Shown here: positions 1 through 13,195 of the stretch, one piece after another
How the letters are laid out: each line of letters starts with the position of its first letter
How positions within the stretch are numbered: position 1 is the first letter of the stretch
Assembly (NCBI GenBank): GCA_963971425.1
Contig: OZ020521.1
Span: 9,441,519-9,505,518 of the forward strand
Origin: Bryoerythrophyllum caledonicum
Lineage: Eukaryota > Streptophyta > Bryopsida > Pottiales > Pottiaceae
Length of the DNA: 64,000 bases
Reading direction: 5' to 3'
Program-made: the position numbers and the translations under genes
The notes under the pieces: generated by a model
Seen by the model: the letters and a program-made list of their open reading frames with translations, nothing else
Told to the model about the DNA's origin: nothing
The model's database searches: none

Positions 1-280
1 CCGCAGAGCGCCTGCGCCGCGCCGCAGCTAGGGTGTCCAGGAGGGCTGCTGCGCGTGCGACCCAGTGAGGGGGCCGACATTTTTGATGTTATGGCGCCTT
101 AACTTGAAGATCAGGTGCCCACGAAGATTTTTTTACCGTCGTTAAGAGGTGGCACGCGACGCATCATGAAGGCCAGGACTTTTTTCGATGGATGGAGGAC
201 CAACAGCAGCTGGGGGGTGTGCGCGCGCACACCTCCAGTCTACAGGTTGCTCCATGAGGTGTTGTGCGAACTCCATGGGA

Positions 281-400
281 ACGGTGGCTAGGGTTTGGTT
301 GCGGTAGCTAGGGTTTGGTTGTGGCGGCTAGGGTTTGGTTGCGGCGTCTAGGGTTTAGTTGTGGCGGCTAGGTTTTGGTTGCGGCGGCTAGGGTTTGAGG
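281..400. repeat. 20-bp tandem repeat, six units
   Basis: Six head-to-tail units of 20 bp follow a pattern like GYGGYGGCTAGGGTTTGGTT, with a few substitutions per unit. Each unit contains TAGGGTTT, the core of the plant telomere repeat, but the unit length is 20 rather than 7 bp, so this is an interstitial minisatellite rather than a telomere. No open reading frame covers it. Confidence 0.85.
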
Positions 401-1384
401 TAGTGTGCTGATGTGCTATACTCAAGACTTAATGCTATTCTACGAGATATCTCTTGACTTTAGTTTTGTGTGGTTTTGGTGCCAGTGTTTCAGTTGTACA
501 AAACCTGCACTCTCTAGTTGTTGACTGTTGTGTGAACATTAAACCCTCGTCGTAATTGTAATTCTAAACATACTCAAGTTCATGTTCTCATTTGTGTGCT
601 CCACTATTGGTACTAGTCTCTATTGGAACTGTAACTGACTTTAATCATCCTGAGCCTAATCCTGGAGTTCTCTCATATTCAGAATTGAAACGAAGCTTAC
701 CAAATTCGCAAAAATCTCCTCGATGTGCAAATGTCCTCCAATCTACACAGTACATACAAAGTTGACAGAAATTAGTGAATGAAGAAAAATGCACAAGGCT
801 TTGAGGTTTCGATTGCAAGAGAGCTCACCTTACAAACTGGGAAGGAAAGAGACCTCTAGACTTGCATAGAAACCTTATATCCATGTTGGAACCTTGTGCC
901 CCAAGTTTACTAGTCAAAGTTTGACTTTAGAACTTTGGACCTTTTGCTTTGTTTCTCCTTTTGTTTAAACTTTTTACATATTATATTAAAATTTTGGGCT
1001 ATATGTAATACGAAGATAATTAGGAGATTTTATCACATAGTTTACCATATAAATTTTATGCATGTGTTGCAGGTAAAGTGAGAAGAGTTGAAAAACATGT
1101 TCAACAACAACGATGGAATGGTGACTAAATGTTGAACGCCATCAAGCACCAGTGCGTATACCACTAACACCTGCAACGTATTTTGAGGTAAATATTTATT
1201 TTTATACAACTTTAATATTATGTGTTGATTGAGCTTCTGTACTATGTTGTTTGTAGAATGACCTTTATGTGGATGTGCAAGTCCTTTCTTTTATTGGCGA
1301 TTGTAACAAGTTCCAATGGTGTCAATAATAGCAAGTAGACAACATGGTTCATTTTCTTTCCTAGGTTCATAGGATTCCTTTCGT
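401..1384. other. Intergenic, nothing recognised
   Basis: AT-rich spacer with stops in all frames. I see no conserved coding segment, no structural RNA and no clear inverted repeats before the TTAA-flanked element that begins at 1385. Confidence 0.5.
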
Positions 1385-2233
1385 TTAACCCTTAAAGGAC
1401 CAAGTGTCCAAAAAAGGCTTCTTGAAAGTTCGGTCAGGTTCCTATGGTGTCCATTTCGAACATTCTACTTTGAAGTTTTTACTATTGAAAGATATTACCA
1501 AGAGCTCAGTGGAAAAACAAATTTTTCCTAAATTGGACATTTGATGAAAAAGTTATAGGGTTTTGAATTTTAAATGGGGAGGGCGGGCACCTCGGGCACC
1601 TCCAAAAACTTTTGATGGGACACTCTATTGAAAGTGTGATTTTCAGTACTCACAAGTAATATTATTTCCTTTCATGTTGTCAAAAAATAGTTCTTGTCTT
1701 TAGTGAAAAATAGCATACCAACCCAAGTCAAACATTTTCACACATTGTCACTCATTGTCGGACAAGGTACCAAAAAAACTTCTTCTTTTCCACATAAAAC
1801 CTAGAGATCTTCGTATTTTTCACTTTTAATTTTTGCCACAACAATATGTAATGTAAACCTTCTTATGCTACACCCCGTCTCTACCTCTAAAAATTGGTGT
1901 GTAAGGAGCTAACATCATGCTTAACAAGATGGTAATGGATTTAGACCTTGTGTAGTGAAATTTTTTGACACCAACTGAAGTCAAAGTCTGCTGATCCACT
2001 AAACACAGGGAAGAAAATGAACCATTTGCTTGACTTCAAACACTATAATCTTTCAATCCATGCAGTCAAAGTTTATGAAATTTTGTACTTGTATTACTTA
2101 ATAAGTCTTAATTGAGATCCTACGGTCAGAACTAAAAATCAAAGTTTTTGTTACCCTCTTTGTTCATTGCACTAGAATCCATTAATTTTGAAGTATTTTT
2201 GGTGTAAAACTGTCACGGTACCTTAGGGGTTAA
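1385..2233. mobile_element. piggyBac-like MITE, copy 1 (TTAA-flanked)
   Basis: An 849-bp non-coding element begins TTAACCCTTAAAGG and ends CCTTAGGGGTTAA, so short terminal inverted repeats abut TTAA at both ends. TTAA targets and CCC-starting termini are hallmarks of the piggyBac superfamily; that assignment is by family knowledge, because no transposase is present. A second copy starts at 2353 in the same orientation and shares long blocks, for example GGCTTCTTGAAAGTTCGGTC near the left end. Confidence 0.7.
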
Positions 2234-2352
2234 GTTCACTTGGATTCAAAAGATTGCATCACACATGATCCAGATTTATCATCATCTTGTCAGAAATGAT
2301 ATTAGTTCTATTTTATACCAATGTTTAGGGATGCAAAACGGGTGTAGCATAT

Positions 2353-3305
2353 TTAACCCCTAAAGGATCAAGTGTCAAAAATGGGCTTCTTGAAAGTTCG
2401 GTCAGGTTCCTATGGTGTGAATTTCTAACATTCATCTTTGAAAATTACACTATAGAAAGGTATTACAAAGACTTTAGTGGGAATATAATTATTACCTAAA
2501 TTGGACATTTGTTCAAAAAAATTTAGTGTTTTGAATTTCAAATGGGGAGAGCAGGCAAGTCGGGCACGTCCAAAATCTATTGCTAGGACACTCTGTTGAA
2601 TGTGAGATTTTCAATACTCGCAAGTAATATTATTTTTCTTTATGATGTCAAAGTAAGTTCTTGTCTTTAGTGAAAAATAACATATCAATCTAAGTCAAAC
2701 ATTTTCACACATTGTCACTCGTTGTTGGGCAAGGTACCAAAAAAACTTCTTATTTTCCAAATAAAACCTAGATATCTTTTTATTTCTCACTTTTTATTTT
2801 TTCCACAACAATATGTGGTGTAAAACTTCTTATTGACCATTTGGACTACCAATCTCAAACATATTAAGTTCACAAAAAATTACAGTTAGAATTAACAAAT
2901 TCGGAACTTCCACTCCTTGTACAGTTGTTTTGAATATGCTAAACTCGTTCTCTACCTCTAAAAATTGGTGTACAAGGAACTAACATCATCCTTAACAAGA
3001 TGGTTGTGGATTTCGACCTTCTGTAGTGTCAATATTAGATACCAAGTGAAGTCAAAGTCTGCTGATCCACAGCTCGCAGGGAAGAATATGAACCATATGC
3101 TTGACTTCAAACACTATTATCTTTCAATCCGTACGGTCAAAGTTTATGAAACTTATGTATATATATTACTTAATAAGTCTTAATCGAGATCCTACGGTCA
3201 AAACTAAAAATAATAGTTTTCATTTCCTGTGTTGTTCATTGCACTAGAATCCAACAATTTTGAAGTGTTTTGGGTGTAACACTGTCATTGTACCTTCAGG
3301 GTTAA
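2353..3305. mobile_element. piggyBac-like MITE, copy 2 (TTAA-flanked)
   Basis: A 953-bp relative of the element at 1385-2233, in direct orientation and only 119 bp downstream. It starts TTAACCCCTAAAGG and ends CCTTCAGGGTTAA. Internal blocks align along the whole length (CACTCTGTTGAA, CAAGGTACCAAAAAAACTTC, CTGCTGATCCAC). It has no coding capacity beyond chance short frames. The two copies differ by many substitutions and an extra block of about 100 bp, so they are old or were separate insertions. Confidence 0.7.
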
Positions 3306-3476
3306 AGACCCGTGCATGTAATCAAAAGGTCCAATATCATCATCATATTTTGAACAGTAAATATGTGTTTAGAAACATATCTTTTATCAGATGAATGGTG
3401 CTTTTAAGGTTAACAATTAGTACATGTATTTTGACTAGTGTGCGGCCAAAATGTTCCTATTTTTTCAATAGTGATA

Positions 3477-6400
3477 ATGGAGAGCCGCACCATTCAGACT
3501 CTTTCGATACGGCCACACATCCAAAGGGATAATATGCATTCCAATAGCTCTGTGGGGGCCCGATTAGTACGAGCAGCACGTGCAAAGCAAATTCAACAGA
3601 GATCTGATGGGATCATGACATTTGAATTGGAAAGGGCAGTAGAACTGCTTTCTGAAACAGGGGATGTCGTGGGCTTAGCAACCAGGGAGCATGCATTCAA
3701 AAGTGGCATGGAATTGAATGGGTCGAAGTTGCTCCCATTCAAGGTGGCGGTGCGTATCACTAGGGTAGATGATGCATTGCATTGGACCGGAGAGATTGTA
3801 GGAGAACGCCTTGGCATGTGTGTGGGCTTGATCATTCGTTGGCATCGATCTTTGCTACGTGTAGTGGCAATAGAACCTGATATCATAGGTGTCCATGGTG
3901 ACAATGGATCACAGATATCGCCTACACAAGTGATGGCCCCAGAATTTGATTTTTCTGTGTTCATCAACACACTAGGATCCACGAAGAGGCCTCGACGCAG
4001 TAGTCATGCTTCACACGCCGTAATTGAAAGTTCACCGTTTTCTCAATCTACTCCCTCAAACATCCAAGATTTGCCCCATGTAGATGGATTTGCTTTTGTT
4101 AGACCAACACGTTGTCCCTATTCTATGCAGAATAGGAAAAGGAGAGATTCAAGGGAGCCATCATTGACGCAAGCTGCACCAGCTAAGGTATTGCTTAGAA
4201 GCGTACAAATTGCAATGGAACAAGGAGGATGCAAATGAAATTGTTTGAAAGACGTTCCAGCAAGGTATCTATTGGACATGCGATATAATGCATGGGGTAA
4301 TGAGTTTTCAGTACGAAGTACGTGGATGAGACAGATACTAGTTTATTTTTACACAAGGATGGAAGGAACTCGTCGAGACAAGTTTGTAACAAAGTTAGAT
4401 GGGAAAGAAGTTTGCAATGCTTGCTACGCTCTTGAGGTTGGATATTCACAGAGGCGCTTTAAGCAATTGAAGAAGGACTATTTAATATATGGAAGAGTGA
4501 CATCAATTCATGACAATACCTTTTCAGATCCAATCAGAGAGAGCATTAAGATGTCTGCGGCAGAGGCTTGCTTTAAATCGTTTGTCGATGAAGCTGGTTG
4601 TCCTCAACCTCATCGTTGTATTCTTGTAAGAGTGACAACGAAGTCGTGCCTCTCATTCTCCTTCCTATGAATACAGCCAAATTTGATGTAGTCAATTACG
4701 TGAACGAGGAGGTCAACAGAATTTGTAATAGCGAAACCATTTCTATGAGTTCGTTTCGGAGGATGTGGCGCATCAAGTATCCCCACGTTCAGGTACCTCC
4801 ATTCTCGAGATTCTCAAAGTGTTATCATTGTTGGGAGTATAAATGTGCCATGGAGGGAATCACCAATGCGGATGCAAGAATAAAGATAAAGGAGTTGTTT
4901 ATGTTGCATCTACGCAACCAGATGGAAGAACGTAGGCATTATTGGATATTCAAGAGGTCGTGTTATATTAGCCCTGAGCTGTATATGTGCATCATAGTGG
5001 ATGGCATGGACCAAAACACGACCATGGTACCGAGGATGCGGCAAACTGTGAAGAACATTGAACACCGGTTTGTGAAGACCCATCTGTGTGGTGCTCTTGT
5101 ACATGGTATTGGTTTATATTGCGACGTGTGGTTTGGAACTCACCACAAACACGATAGCAACCAAGTCGTGAGTACATTGTTGTACGTAATATGAGATGTG
5201 CTGCGGAGGAAGGGCTTTTTGCCACCAACATTGCGAATCCAGGCGGACAACTGCACACGCGAGAACAAAAACATTTATATGTTTGCTCTACGTGCTACAT
5301 TGGTGGGATTGGGGTTTTTTCAGGAGGTGGAACTATCTTTTCTTATAGTGGGCCATACACACGAAGATATTGATCAACGCTTCAGTTGTATATCAAATAC
5401 GTTGAAGAGGTCGGACGTGGACTCGTTGAAGGAAATGATGAGTCTTATAGAACGAGGAACATTTTCTACGGAGGCATTTGTTAGCGCCCGACTGCTAGAG
5501 AATGTATGGGATTAGAAATTGTTCATAACTCCTCACTTACTGACAGGTCATGATTCATTGGTGGGCATAACATTTCCGCACCACATGCGATTCTATATGG
5601 ACAATCGAGAAAGGCCTCGTAAGGTTCGACTACAACACAAGCATTATTGCAAGGATCCATGAGGACGAAAATTTTGAGGTCGTTGCCAAGTAGGGATGAG
5701 CGACCATCGTTTGCGGAAGTATTTAGAGCGGATGTACGGGAGTTGAAGGCGTTGGATGACTTCATTGTATTTAAACAAAGGTGCATTCAAAGATTGCAGC
5801 ATGAGGACAAGAATCGTGAGGCAAAAGTAGAGGCTGAAAGATTGAAACTCTATTTAGTTGAATTTCCACACAAAGATCGTAGCAATGAGCATCGTTCCTC
5901 ACCGTTTTGGCCTTCAGAGTTCTCCAACACCGTACCTACAGAGACTGCATCTTTGGATGTAATGGATGGTACAAGTGAAGAAAATCGCGAGATAGATGTC
6001 GTAGAGCAGGTAGTGGCGATGCTTCCAAATGCCGAGGCTCGAGGATACTTTGGTCCTCGCAGAGGAAGACCCTCTAATCAAGCAGTGCATAGGGCACAAC
6101 AAAGAGAGCGCAACTATGTTGAGGAACGCGTCGAAGAAGGAGCAATGTATGAAGGTAATCACGACCCATTTCCACCATTTAATCCACAATCTGATATTCG
6201 TTGTGGACAGTTTGTAGCCTTGAGTGTTGATCAAGCAGAGATAGAAAGTGGTGTACCATTCTATGTGGGGAAAGTGATTGAGGAAGGAAAAAACCGATGG
6301 AGACTTAAGATTAAGGTTTGCTGGTATTGGCCCATCAATCAAAGGGGGGTTGCTGATGGACATGGGTCTTCTGCACAACGTTATGCAAATTGCATAGATT

Positions 6401-6654
6401 CATTCTGGGAGCCATCTGGGGAGAGCCATAGTTGGGAAGAGAAAGATGCATGCATTTTTTCATGGGTAGACACACTGCAAAGAACCATGTCCGGGGCCAG
6501 CGGGTGGAAAAAGCGCAATGTATTTGGAGTGCAGGTTGAAAGCAGGATTTGCATTCTTCAATCATCAGAGGCTCACATCCTACAATATTTTGCAATGCAA
6601 ACCGAAGCTATCGATGACGACCGTTTGCAAGCAGCTCTAAATTCTATGGAGTAG
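3477..6654 (+). pseudogene. Decayed DUF7869-like (DDE-type transposase-like) gene
   Basis: One long coding region runs from ATG 3477 to the stop at 6654, interrupted by TGA at 4236, a frameshift near 4620-4660, TGA at 5192, TAG at 5513 and a frame change near 5650. The best preserved part (4680-5510) carries DGMDQNTT at about 5000, then ADNCTREN at about 5245, then GHTHEDIDQ at about 5350. That spacing of acidic residues resembles an RNase H-fold DDE core and matches, from memory, the DUF7869 proteins found in repeats of many plants, algae and animals. The upstream CNACYALEVGYS block and the downstream YHCWEYKC block are typical of the same proteins. The C-terminal third (5647-6654) contains a segment (GQFVALSVD to CWYWPI) that may be a BAH-like fold. 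Both TGA codons could be CGA changed by one C-to-T step. Function in this copy is lost. Confidence 0.65.
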
Positions 6655-7221
6655 ATAGTGTGTTTTTTTTAGGGTATACTAGTTGTGTATGGTAATTGAT
6701 ATATAGTGTATGTGTAAGAGTAGTATATTCTAAGGGTGATCTAAGACGTTACGTCATTAATCCTTTAGAGTAAAGTTGTATTTACTATTGGTGCTAAGTC
6801 TAATTGTTGAAGCATCTATATTTAGTTTTCACCATTGTATGCATTATGTACTACGTAGAATATCTTTTAATCAACTGCCAACCCTTGCAAAAAGTATGTT
6901 TTTTTGTAATTACGCCTGTTTATGTACTACAATCCTTCAAATCTATCTTTGAAATATTGTGAAACTATATTAAATATACATTTATCTAGTATTAACGAGC
7001 GGCCACCACAAATTAGTTGAAAATACCAAAAAATTGCTTCGAATATAAACAACCATGATTGTACGTAATATTGTTGCAGAAGCTCAATTTTTTTTTCCTT
7101 TGGAAAACATTTGTTTTCTTTGTTTTTTTTTTCCAATTTTGCCACTTTTGTTCACAATGGCCACCGTTGTACCCAAGTGCACTTTTAAATGGCCAAGTGC
7201 ATAATTGCTTAATTGCGTGTT
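6655..7221. other. Spacer between transposase relic and LINE
   Basis: AT-rich, with homopolymer T runs near 7090-7130. No gene or repeat recognised. The junction with the LINE lies at about 7222, where similarity to the other LINE copy begins abruptly. Confidence 0.4.
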
Positions 7222-8339
7222 TACATACTCTAGACAAGGAGGATACAACTATAACAACTGGAGCCTAATTGATGGATTCTGCGTACGTACAACTAACCAT
7301 ACCACATTTACTTCCACAACAGACAATAACATTCAACTGAACTCTGATCACTCACCTATACAACTCCACATCCCAAACAACACATTTATAAACCGTACAC
7401 CAACCAACACAAACAATGACCACATACGTATCCTCAACCTTATCCCACAAAACAACATAGAATTATTCAACACAAAATTCTTTGAAGAAAACTCACTACG
7501 CATTGACTCTCTAATAAACGAATTCGAATCTAATAACCATCTTTCCCAAACACAATGGCAAGAAGTCTGTCACACCCTAGATACACTCATCAACAACATA
7601 TCCAATACGATTGAACAAACTTGCAAAGCCCAACCCATATCACAAATGACAAATCGAACATCACAACAAGGTGGATATTTTCCCCGGAAACTATCTAAAA
7701 CATAGAAACAACATCTAACCATTTACCACACCATACGGAAAACCATAAAAATCGTAAATAACAACCCCCAACGGCGAAACCACCCTATTCTCAACGAACT
7801 CCAAAACCTTCAACACACACAAATCCCTAACCCACCCCCATACACCTACCTCATGACACATGGATAAATGACATAGCATTAATTGCAAAAAATGCCAACA
7901 TACAAGCCCGAAAAATCACCACCAAACATACCCAAGAAAACATTCGAAAAGCCATCTCCAAATACAGACAACTATATGAAACTAGCTCCAAGAAAATAAA
8001 CAGAAGAATATTCAAAAGTATGGAGTCCCCACCATTAGACTGCATCATCAACCAATATAACAATATACTAACTAGCCCAAAAGACATTGCAAACAAAATA
8101 TTTAACCAACAAACAAAAAACAACACACCTACGGTAAACACATGCAACTATCAACCGGACCACCGCACTACATGCACATGCGCAATACGACAATATCCAT
8201 GGCATGACCTAGATGGATTCACATTAGAAACAAGAGGAGACCCGGAAACCCCACTACACACATACTTTAAACAAGCTACATATGACACATGCCTACGTAA
8301 CCTAACAAAGCCCCCGGACCGGACCGCATACCGAACTCT

Positions 8340-9940
8340 ATCCTAAAAAATATGCCCCCAAGGTTCCACAAACTACTAAACCTCTTCTTCTCCCAGTGCT
8401 ACAAACAAAGACAAATCCCCGCTTCATGGAAACAAGTACAACGATCCTACTATACAAAAGAGGAGATCCATCCATGCTACCGAACCATAGACCCATCGCA
8501 CTAGCCAATACCATCTATAAACTATTTACGAGCACATTCACATCAATACTATCATCATATGGCGAAAAACATAAAATACTGCATGATAGTCAAGAAGGAT
8601 TCCGCGCAGAAAGAAGCACCGCTAGACAAATCCAAACAATAATAGCCGCATTAGAAGATGCACGATTTACAAACCAAGACATATTTATACTGTATGTTGA
8701 CTTTAAAAATGCCTTTGGCTCTATTGACCAGGCTAGACTTTTAGCCATAATGATGGACCTTGGATACCCCAAAGACGCCACCGCACTAGTGGGAAATATA
8801 TACTCCGAATCCTCAACTTCCTACATAGGAGAACACTTTGGTAAAACCAAACCCATAGCCATCCAAAGAAGAACAATACAAGGAGATACCCTAAGCCCAT
8901 ATTTATTTATTATATTCCTAGAATCACTACTTAGATGGCTAGATAGAGGCAACAATGGATACACATTCGGGACATCACCAACCACCATCAACTCCATGGC
9001 ATACGCAGACGACCTTGCCGCCATAACCAACAAAATCAACGCCATAAAAATATAAATTAACAAAATAGACAGGTACTGCAAATGGACAGGTATGGATGTA
9101 GGGGTCCCAAAATGTGCCATCATTGGATGCCCAAATAAATCAGAAACAAACCCCACCACATTCAAAGCCCTCATACAAACCTCTAACATTAATTACCAAA
9201 ACCAACAAATACCCGTTCTACACCAAAACGAACCATACACATATCTAGGAATAAGTCTTGTCCCCTCCCTAAAATGGAAAACCCAAATTCATGCCACCAC
9301 CAAAAAATTAATCAAACAATGCGAAGAACTAGTAGCTTGTCCGGCCATTATGAAACAAAAAATAAAAATAATCAACACAGTTTTAAGACCGGGTGTGGCA
9401 TACAGCTTCTACGCGGTACCATACTCAATGCCCGCCATCAAAAAACTGGACCAAAAAATAACTACGACACCAAAAACCGTATGCGGCATGCCAAAATGTA
9501 TGTCTAACATAATTACCCAACTACCACACAACCTCTTTGGACTAGAAGCCTTCTCACTAAAAAACGCATACCTTAGATGCATAGGAGAACAACTCCAGAA
9601 CGCTCTAAGTGACAGTGGCAGACTTGGAAAAATATACAAAGGCCTAACACATCACATCCTCGCACAATATGGCGAGGCAGAAAACATACCTAGAATTAAA
9701 AAGACAAATTGTACAAGATCACCAATAACACGTACCTTCTTCTTACTAAAACACGTAGCAAAGGTCCACCTAAAAAGCACTCTCCCCAACTTTCTTACAG
9801 AACCAAAAGCACTAGAAAAAGCCTGGACTTTTGAAACACAAAACCATAATACACTCAACACACAATTATCTCAAAAGTTATTACAAAAACTCCTAACAAA
9901 AAATATCTACGAACTAAAACAAATCTCCCTATCCAACTGA
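8340..9940 (+). pseudogene. LINE reverse transcriptase domain, copy 1
   Basis: Frame 8396-9055 carries the classic reverse transcriptase blocks: NHRPIALANTIYKLF (fingers), FILYVDFKNAFGSID (block A, catalytic Asp), QGDTLSPYLFIIFLE (block B) and MAYADDLAA (block C, catalytic Asp pair). The same frame continues after a single TAA at 9053 into the thumb (YLGISLVPSLKWKTQI, then AYSFYAVPYSMPAIKKLD) up to the stop at 9938. The TAA can be explained by one change of a CAA codon. Upstream of 8396 a deletion removes the conserved APGPDRIPN stretch that is intact in the other copy. The domain would prime cDNA synthesis at the nicked target in a functional element. Confidence 0.85.
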
Positions 9941-11479
9941 ACAGACATCATGAACAATGAAGAATTTAAAACCTACCTCTTCACCCCATCAAAACTTATT
10001 AAAAGTGCCCTAAAAATTGCACGACAACTCTTTTGTCACCCAATATATCCCCCCCCCACCCAATACACATACCAATACACATACATACTCTCATACAATT
10101 AGAGACCCATTCATCACCCCAAGAAATATCACCACTCAATCAATCCACCCTCCCCACTCCCACCCACACCACTCCCACCCCCCAAACCACATCCTCAAAA
10201 ACCCCACCACCTATCCCATTAACAACATCATACACCATGAATACAAGAAAAAAATAGAAAAAAACCAAATCGAAAACAATTACACTAGATATCTATGCCA
10301 ATGTATTCATAATAACTACACCTACAACAAATGGCTCCCCCAAAGAAACCTCTTCCCAAGACACAACCAAAACACCATTTCACATAACACAAATAAATTG
10401 ACACAATATTATCAAAGAACTCAACACAAATTCTACACCGAAATTATCCAAGTTCACCACCCACAAAACCAACCCCAAGACACAAGGTCCGTTACCCCAC
10501 CCACAATAATTCCCCTACTAAACATCTACACAACGGAATGCAACCCCGAAAAAGACACTCTTACCTCATCTAACACAATAAAAATTGACAAAGACCAAGC
10601 ACACTTATACAAAGAAGATGGAAGGCATCTTTTTACCATCCCAATCGCTAGGCTCACATGGTCGTGGAACCAATACAATACTAAACTACAAACCCCTACA
10701 AACATTGAACTAGCAACCCAACCGTTCAAAACCGAAGTCATTTGGCTATACCAAAGATACAAATATAGATTACCAAAAAATAACCCCCTTAAACTTACAC
10801 AATATACACTATCCATACCTATACTAAATTCACTAATCTCCACATTCAACATCCAACACTCATATTTCTCCTCCCCCGTCACATGCCCCATCAAACTCAA
10901 CAAATTTTACTCCCCTTTTGAAAGAGATAAAATATTCGGATCACTAGGCAAAGCCTTTGACCACAAATGGATAGGTAATGGTATGGCCCACCCACACAAT
11001 GAAGAAGAAACACAACAAGCTCTACATTGGGCCCGCCTCGCGACCAAACATGACCCAAACCACACCTCCACCCTAATTATAACCCCTCACAAAAATTGGT
11101 ACCAAAATCATAATCCACACTCGGGCCCCTTTCCCGATACACACATCATCACAATATTCGAAGCGGATTCAATAACATATGAAGAACCCACCATCCCACT
11201 AGATCTAAAAAACCTAGAATTGATTCATCCACCCTACAAATAATATGCATCCACCACCAAAATCATACTCTAGGCACACAAGAACAACTAGAACTCTCCT
11301 CCATAGCAAAGACTCTAAACGTACACCGGATACTCACAAAATTGGCCCCACCAACGCCAATGCAAACACCCGTCAACAGAAGCAAAAAATAGTCAAAACT
11401 ACACTACAATAACAATACACTAAACTACACCTTAACACCCCCACCCCTCCCGGAGTATCAAACTAACACCCCACTTAAA

Positions 11480-11915
11480 TTTAACCCCGAATATAGCTAC
11501 TATACTGATGGCTCCTTCAAACCGCCAGAAGCCCGGGATCTTGGCGTAGAAAAAGCCGGTTATGGAATATACAACGCTACGAAAGAAATCAAACTAGCCA
11601 AAAGACTACATGGACTGCAAAACATCCTCAGAGCAGAACTAATGGCCATCCACAAAACACTAGAAATCGTCTCAACAAAATACAACAATGAACCGGTGCA
11701 CATTTTTACAGATTGCATTAACGCACTATATTTATTAAACACCCAAATAACACATCCTATCCTCCATAATAGTCAGCCCGACCGGGTCATACTAGAATCA
11801 ATGGTCCAAATGATACTAAAAAGAGAACAAATCACAACCCTCCACAAAGTCTGAGCCCATGCTAATATTGATGGCAATGAACAAGCGGATAAACTTGCAA
11901 AAGAAGGAAGAGAAA
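11480..11915 (+). pseudogene. LINE RNase H domain, copy 1
   Basis: The reading frame shows YYTDGSFKPPE (first Asp), RAELMAIHKTLEI (Glu), VHIFTDCINALYLL (second Asp) and HANIDGNEQADKLA (final His/Asp region), which is the D-E-D-D order of type I RNase H. A TGA at 11852 interrupts HKV-AHANID; the other copy has Arg there, so the lesion is a single CGA to TGA change. The domain lies between the reverse transcriptase linker and the finger/nuclease module, as in RNase H-bearing LINE clades. Confidence 0.8.
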
Positions 11916-12214
11916 AATCACGTAAAAATGCCAAAGACCCACATGAACACGCCCATGCCACCCCTTACTATTTCCAAAAAGAAGATTGGTCCTCCAAAGA
12001 AGACACCCCCGATAAAGGCCCGGTCAGATTCCTGAGCAAATACCTCAAAAAACAAGACCTACATAACAATCTTGACACAATCACAGACAACTTTCTTAAC
12101 ATAGAAAAGTGGACTAACAACAATGACATAGACAATGAACTCTCTACAAATTTTTGGAAAAACCCCATCATCACCGATTCACAAATAACATGCCTTATCA
12201 AATTCCGTACCGGT

Positions 12215-12950
12215 CAATATATGGGAAACGCCCGGAAACAACTCTTCTTTGGAATAGAAAGATTTCCATCCATAACATGCCCCATATGCCCCTCAACGGA
12301 CCCCGACACATGGCTACATGTTCTACTCAAATGCCAAAACCACCACATACACGCCCTAATTGTTAAAAGACATAACAAAGCAGTATGGGAAGTCCGAAAA
12401 CTAATCACTTCCTAGAATAAATCGAGATGTTTTATACTAATGAACGCTGGCACTTTCAATAACAATCCACAAGAAAATACGGTCCCCCTGTGGCTACTTC
12501 CATGCTCATGTAACCCAACGATGTCATTGCAACGCTAGGCTCAAACCGGACATCCTTTGTGTCAAAGGTTTACCATACAATGATCCACCACCCAATAACG
12601 TCAACCAAGATTACACCATTCAATTCATTGAATTCACATATTGCAACGATAGATTTTCCCCGGAAACAATCCAAAATAAAATAGACAAATACCAACCCCT
12701 TATTGACGACATCATCGCCCTCGGATGGAATGTCGACCCCCATATGGTAATCACATCCGGCGCTCGGGCCACCACCTTTATCCCATCTATGAAAACTCTA
12801 GAAGACACCTTCAAGATACCCATTGAAACAATTAAAACATCCTTTAAAAACATTAACACCATAGCTATCCAACATGCTATGTCCATTCTTCTACATAAAC
12901 GCAAAATCGAAAACTACCAAGCCCTCCCCGATATACAGGACCCCCCCTAA
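12215..12950 (+). pseudogene. LINE CCHC finger and restriction-like endonuclease, copy 1
   Basis: CPICPSTDPDTWLHVLLKC gives C-x2-C-x9-H-x4-C, followed by VKRHNKAV. That finger plus RHN is the signature upstream of the restriction-like endonuclease of R2-type LINEs. After the frame breaks around 12412 and 12530, the coding continues with KPDILCVKG and then FIEFTYCNDRF, followed by a K-x2-K-Y segment, the layout of a PD-(D/E)XK nuclease. This copy is interrupted by a TAG and a frameshift. Identification of the nuclease is by motif order only. Confidence 0.6.
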
Positions 12951-13195
12951 ATTCTCCCCCCGCCTTGATTTATCAAGACTGGTTGGTTTTAAGGTTTTTG
13001 ACTACTTGCCTGGTTTGTGGTTAGTTCGTTGGCTAGTTGCTTGTTTTGTGATTCGTTGGTTGGTTGGTTGACTTGTGGTTCTTTGGTTTCTTGTTACATA
13101 GTGTCTACCCTCGAGAGAGGGAAGTAGTTCCAGCTCACTAATTCCTTGTCCTGTGGGCATGGTCTCAATAGTGGAACGAACAGACACTTTATTCT

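Noticed and set aside
281-400. CRISPR-like array
   Set aside because: Units are directly adjacent with no spacers, and the genome is eukaryotic.
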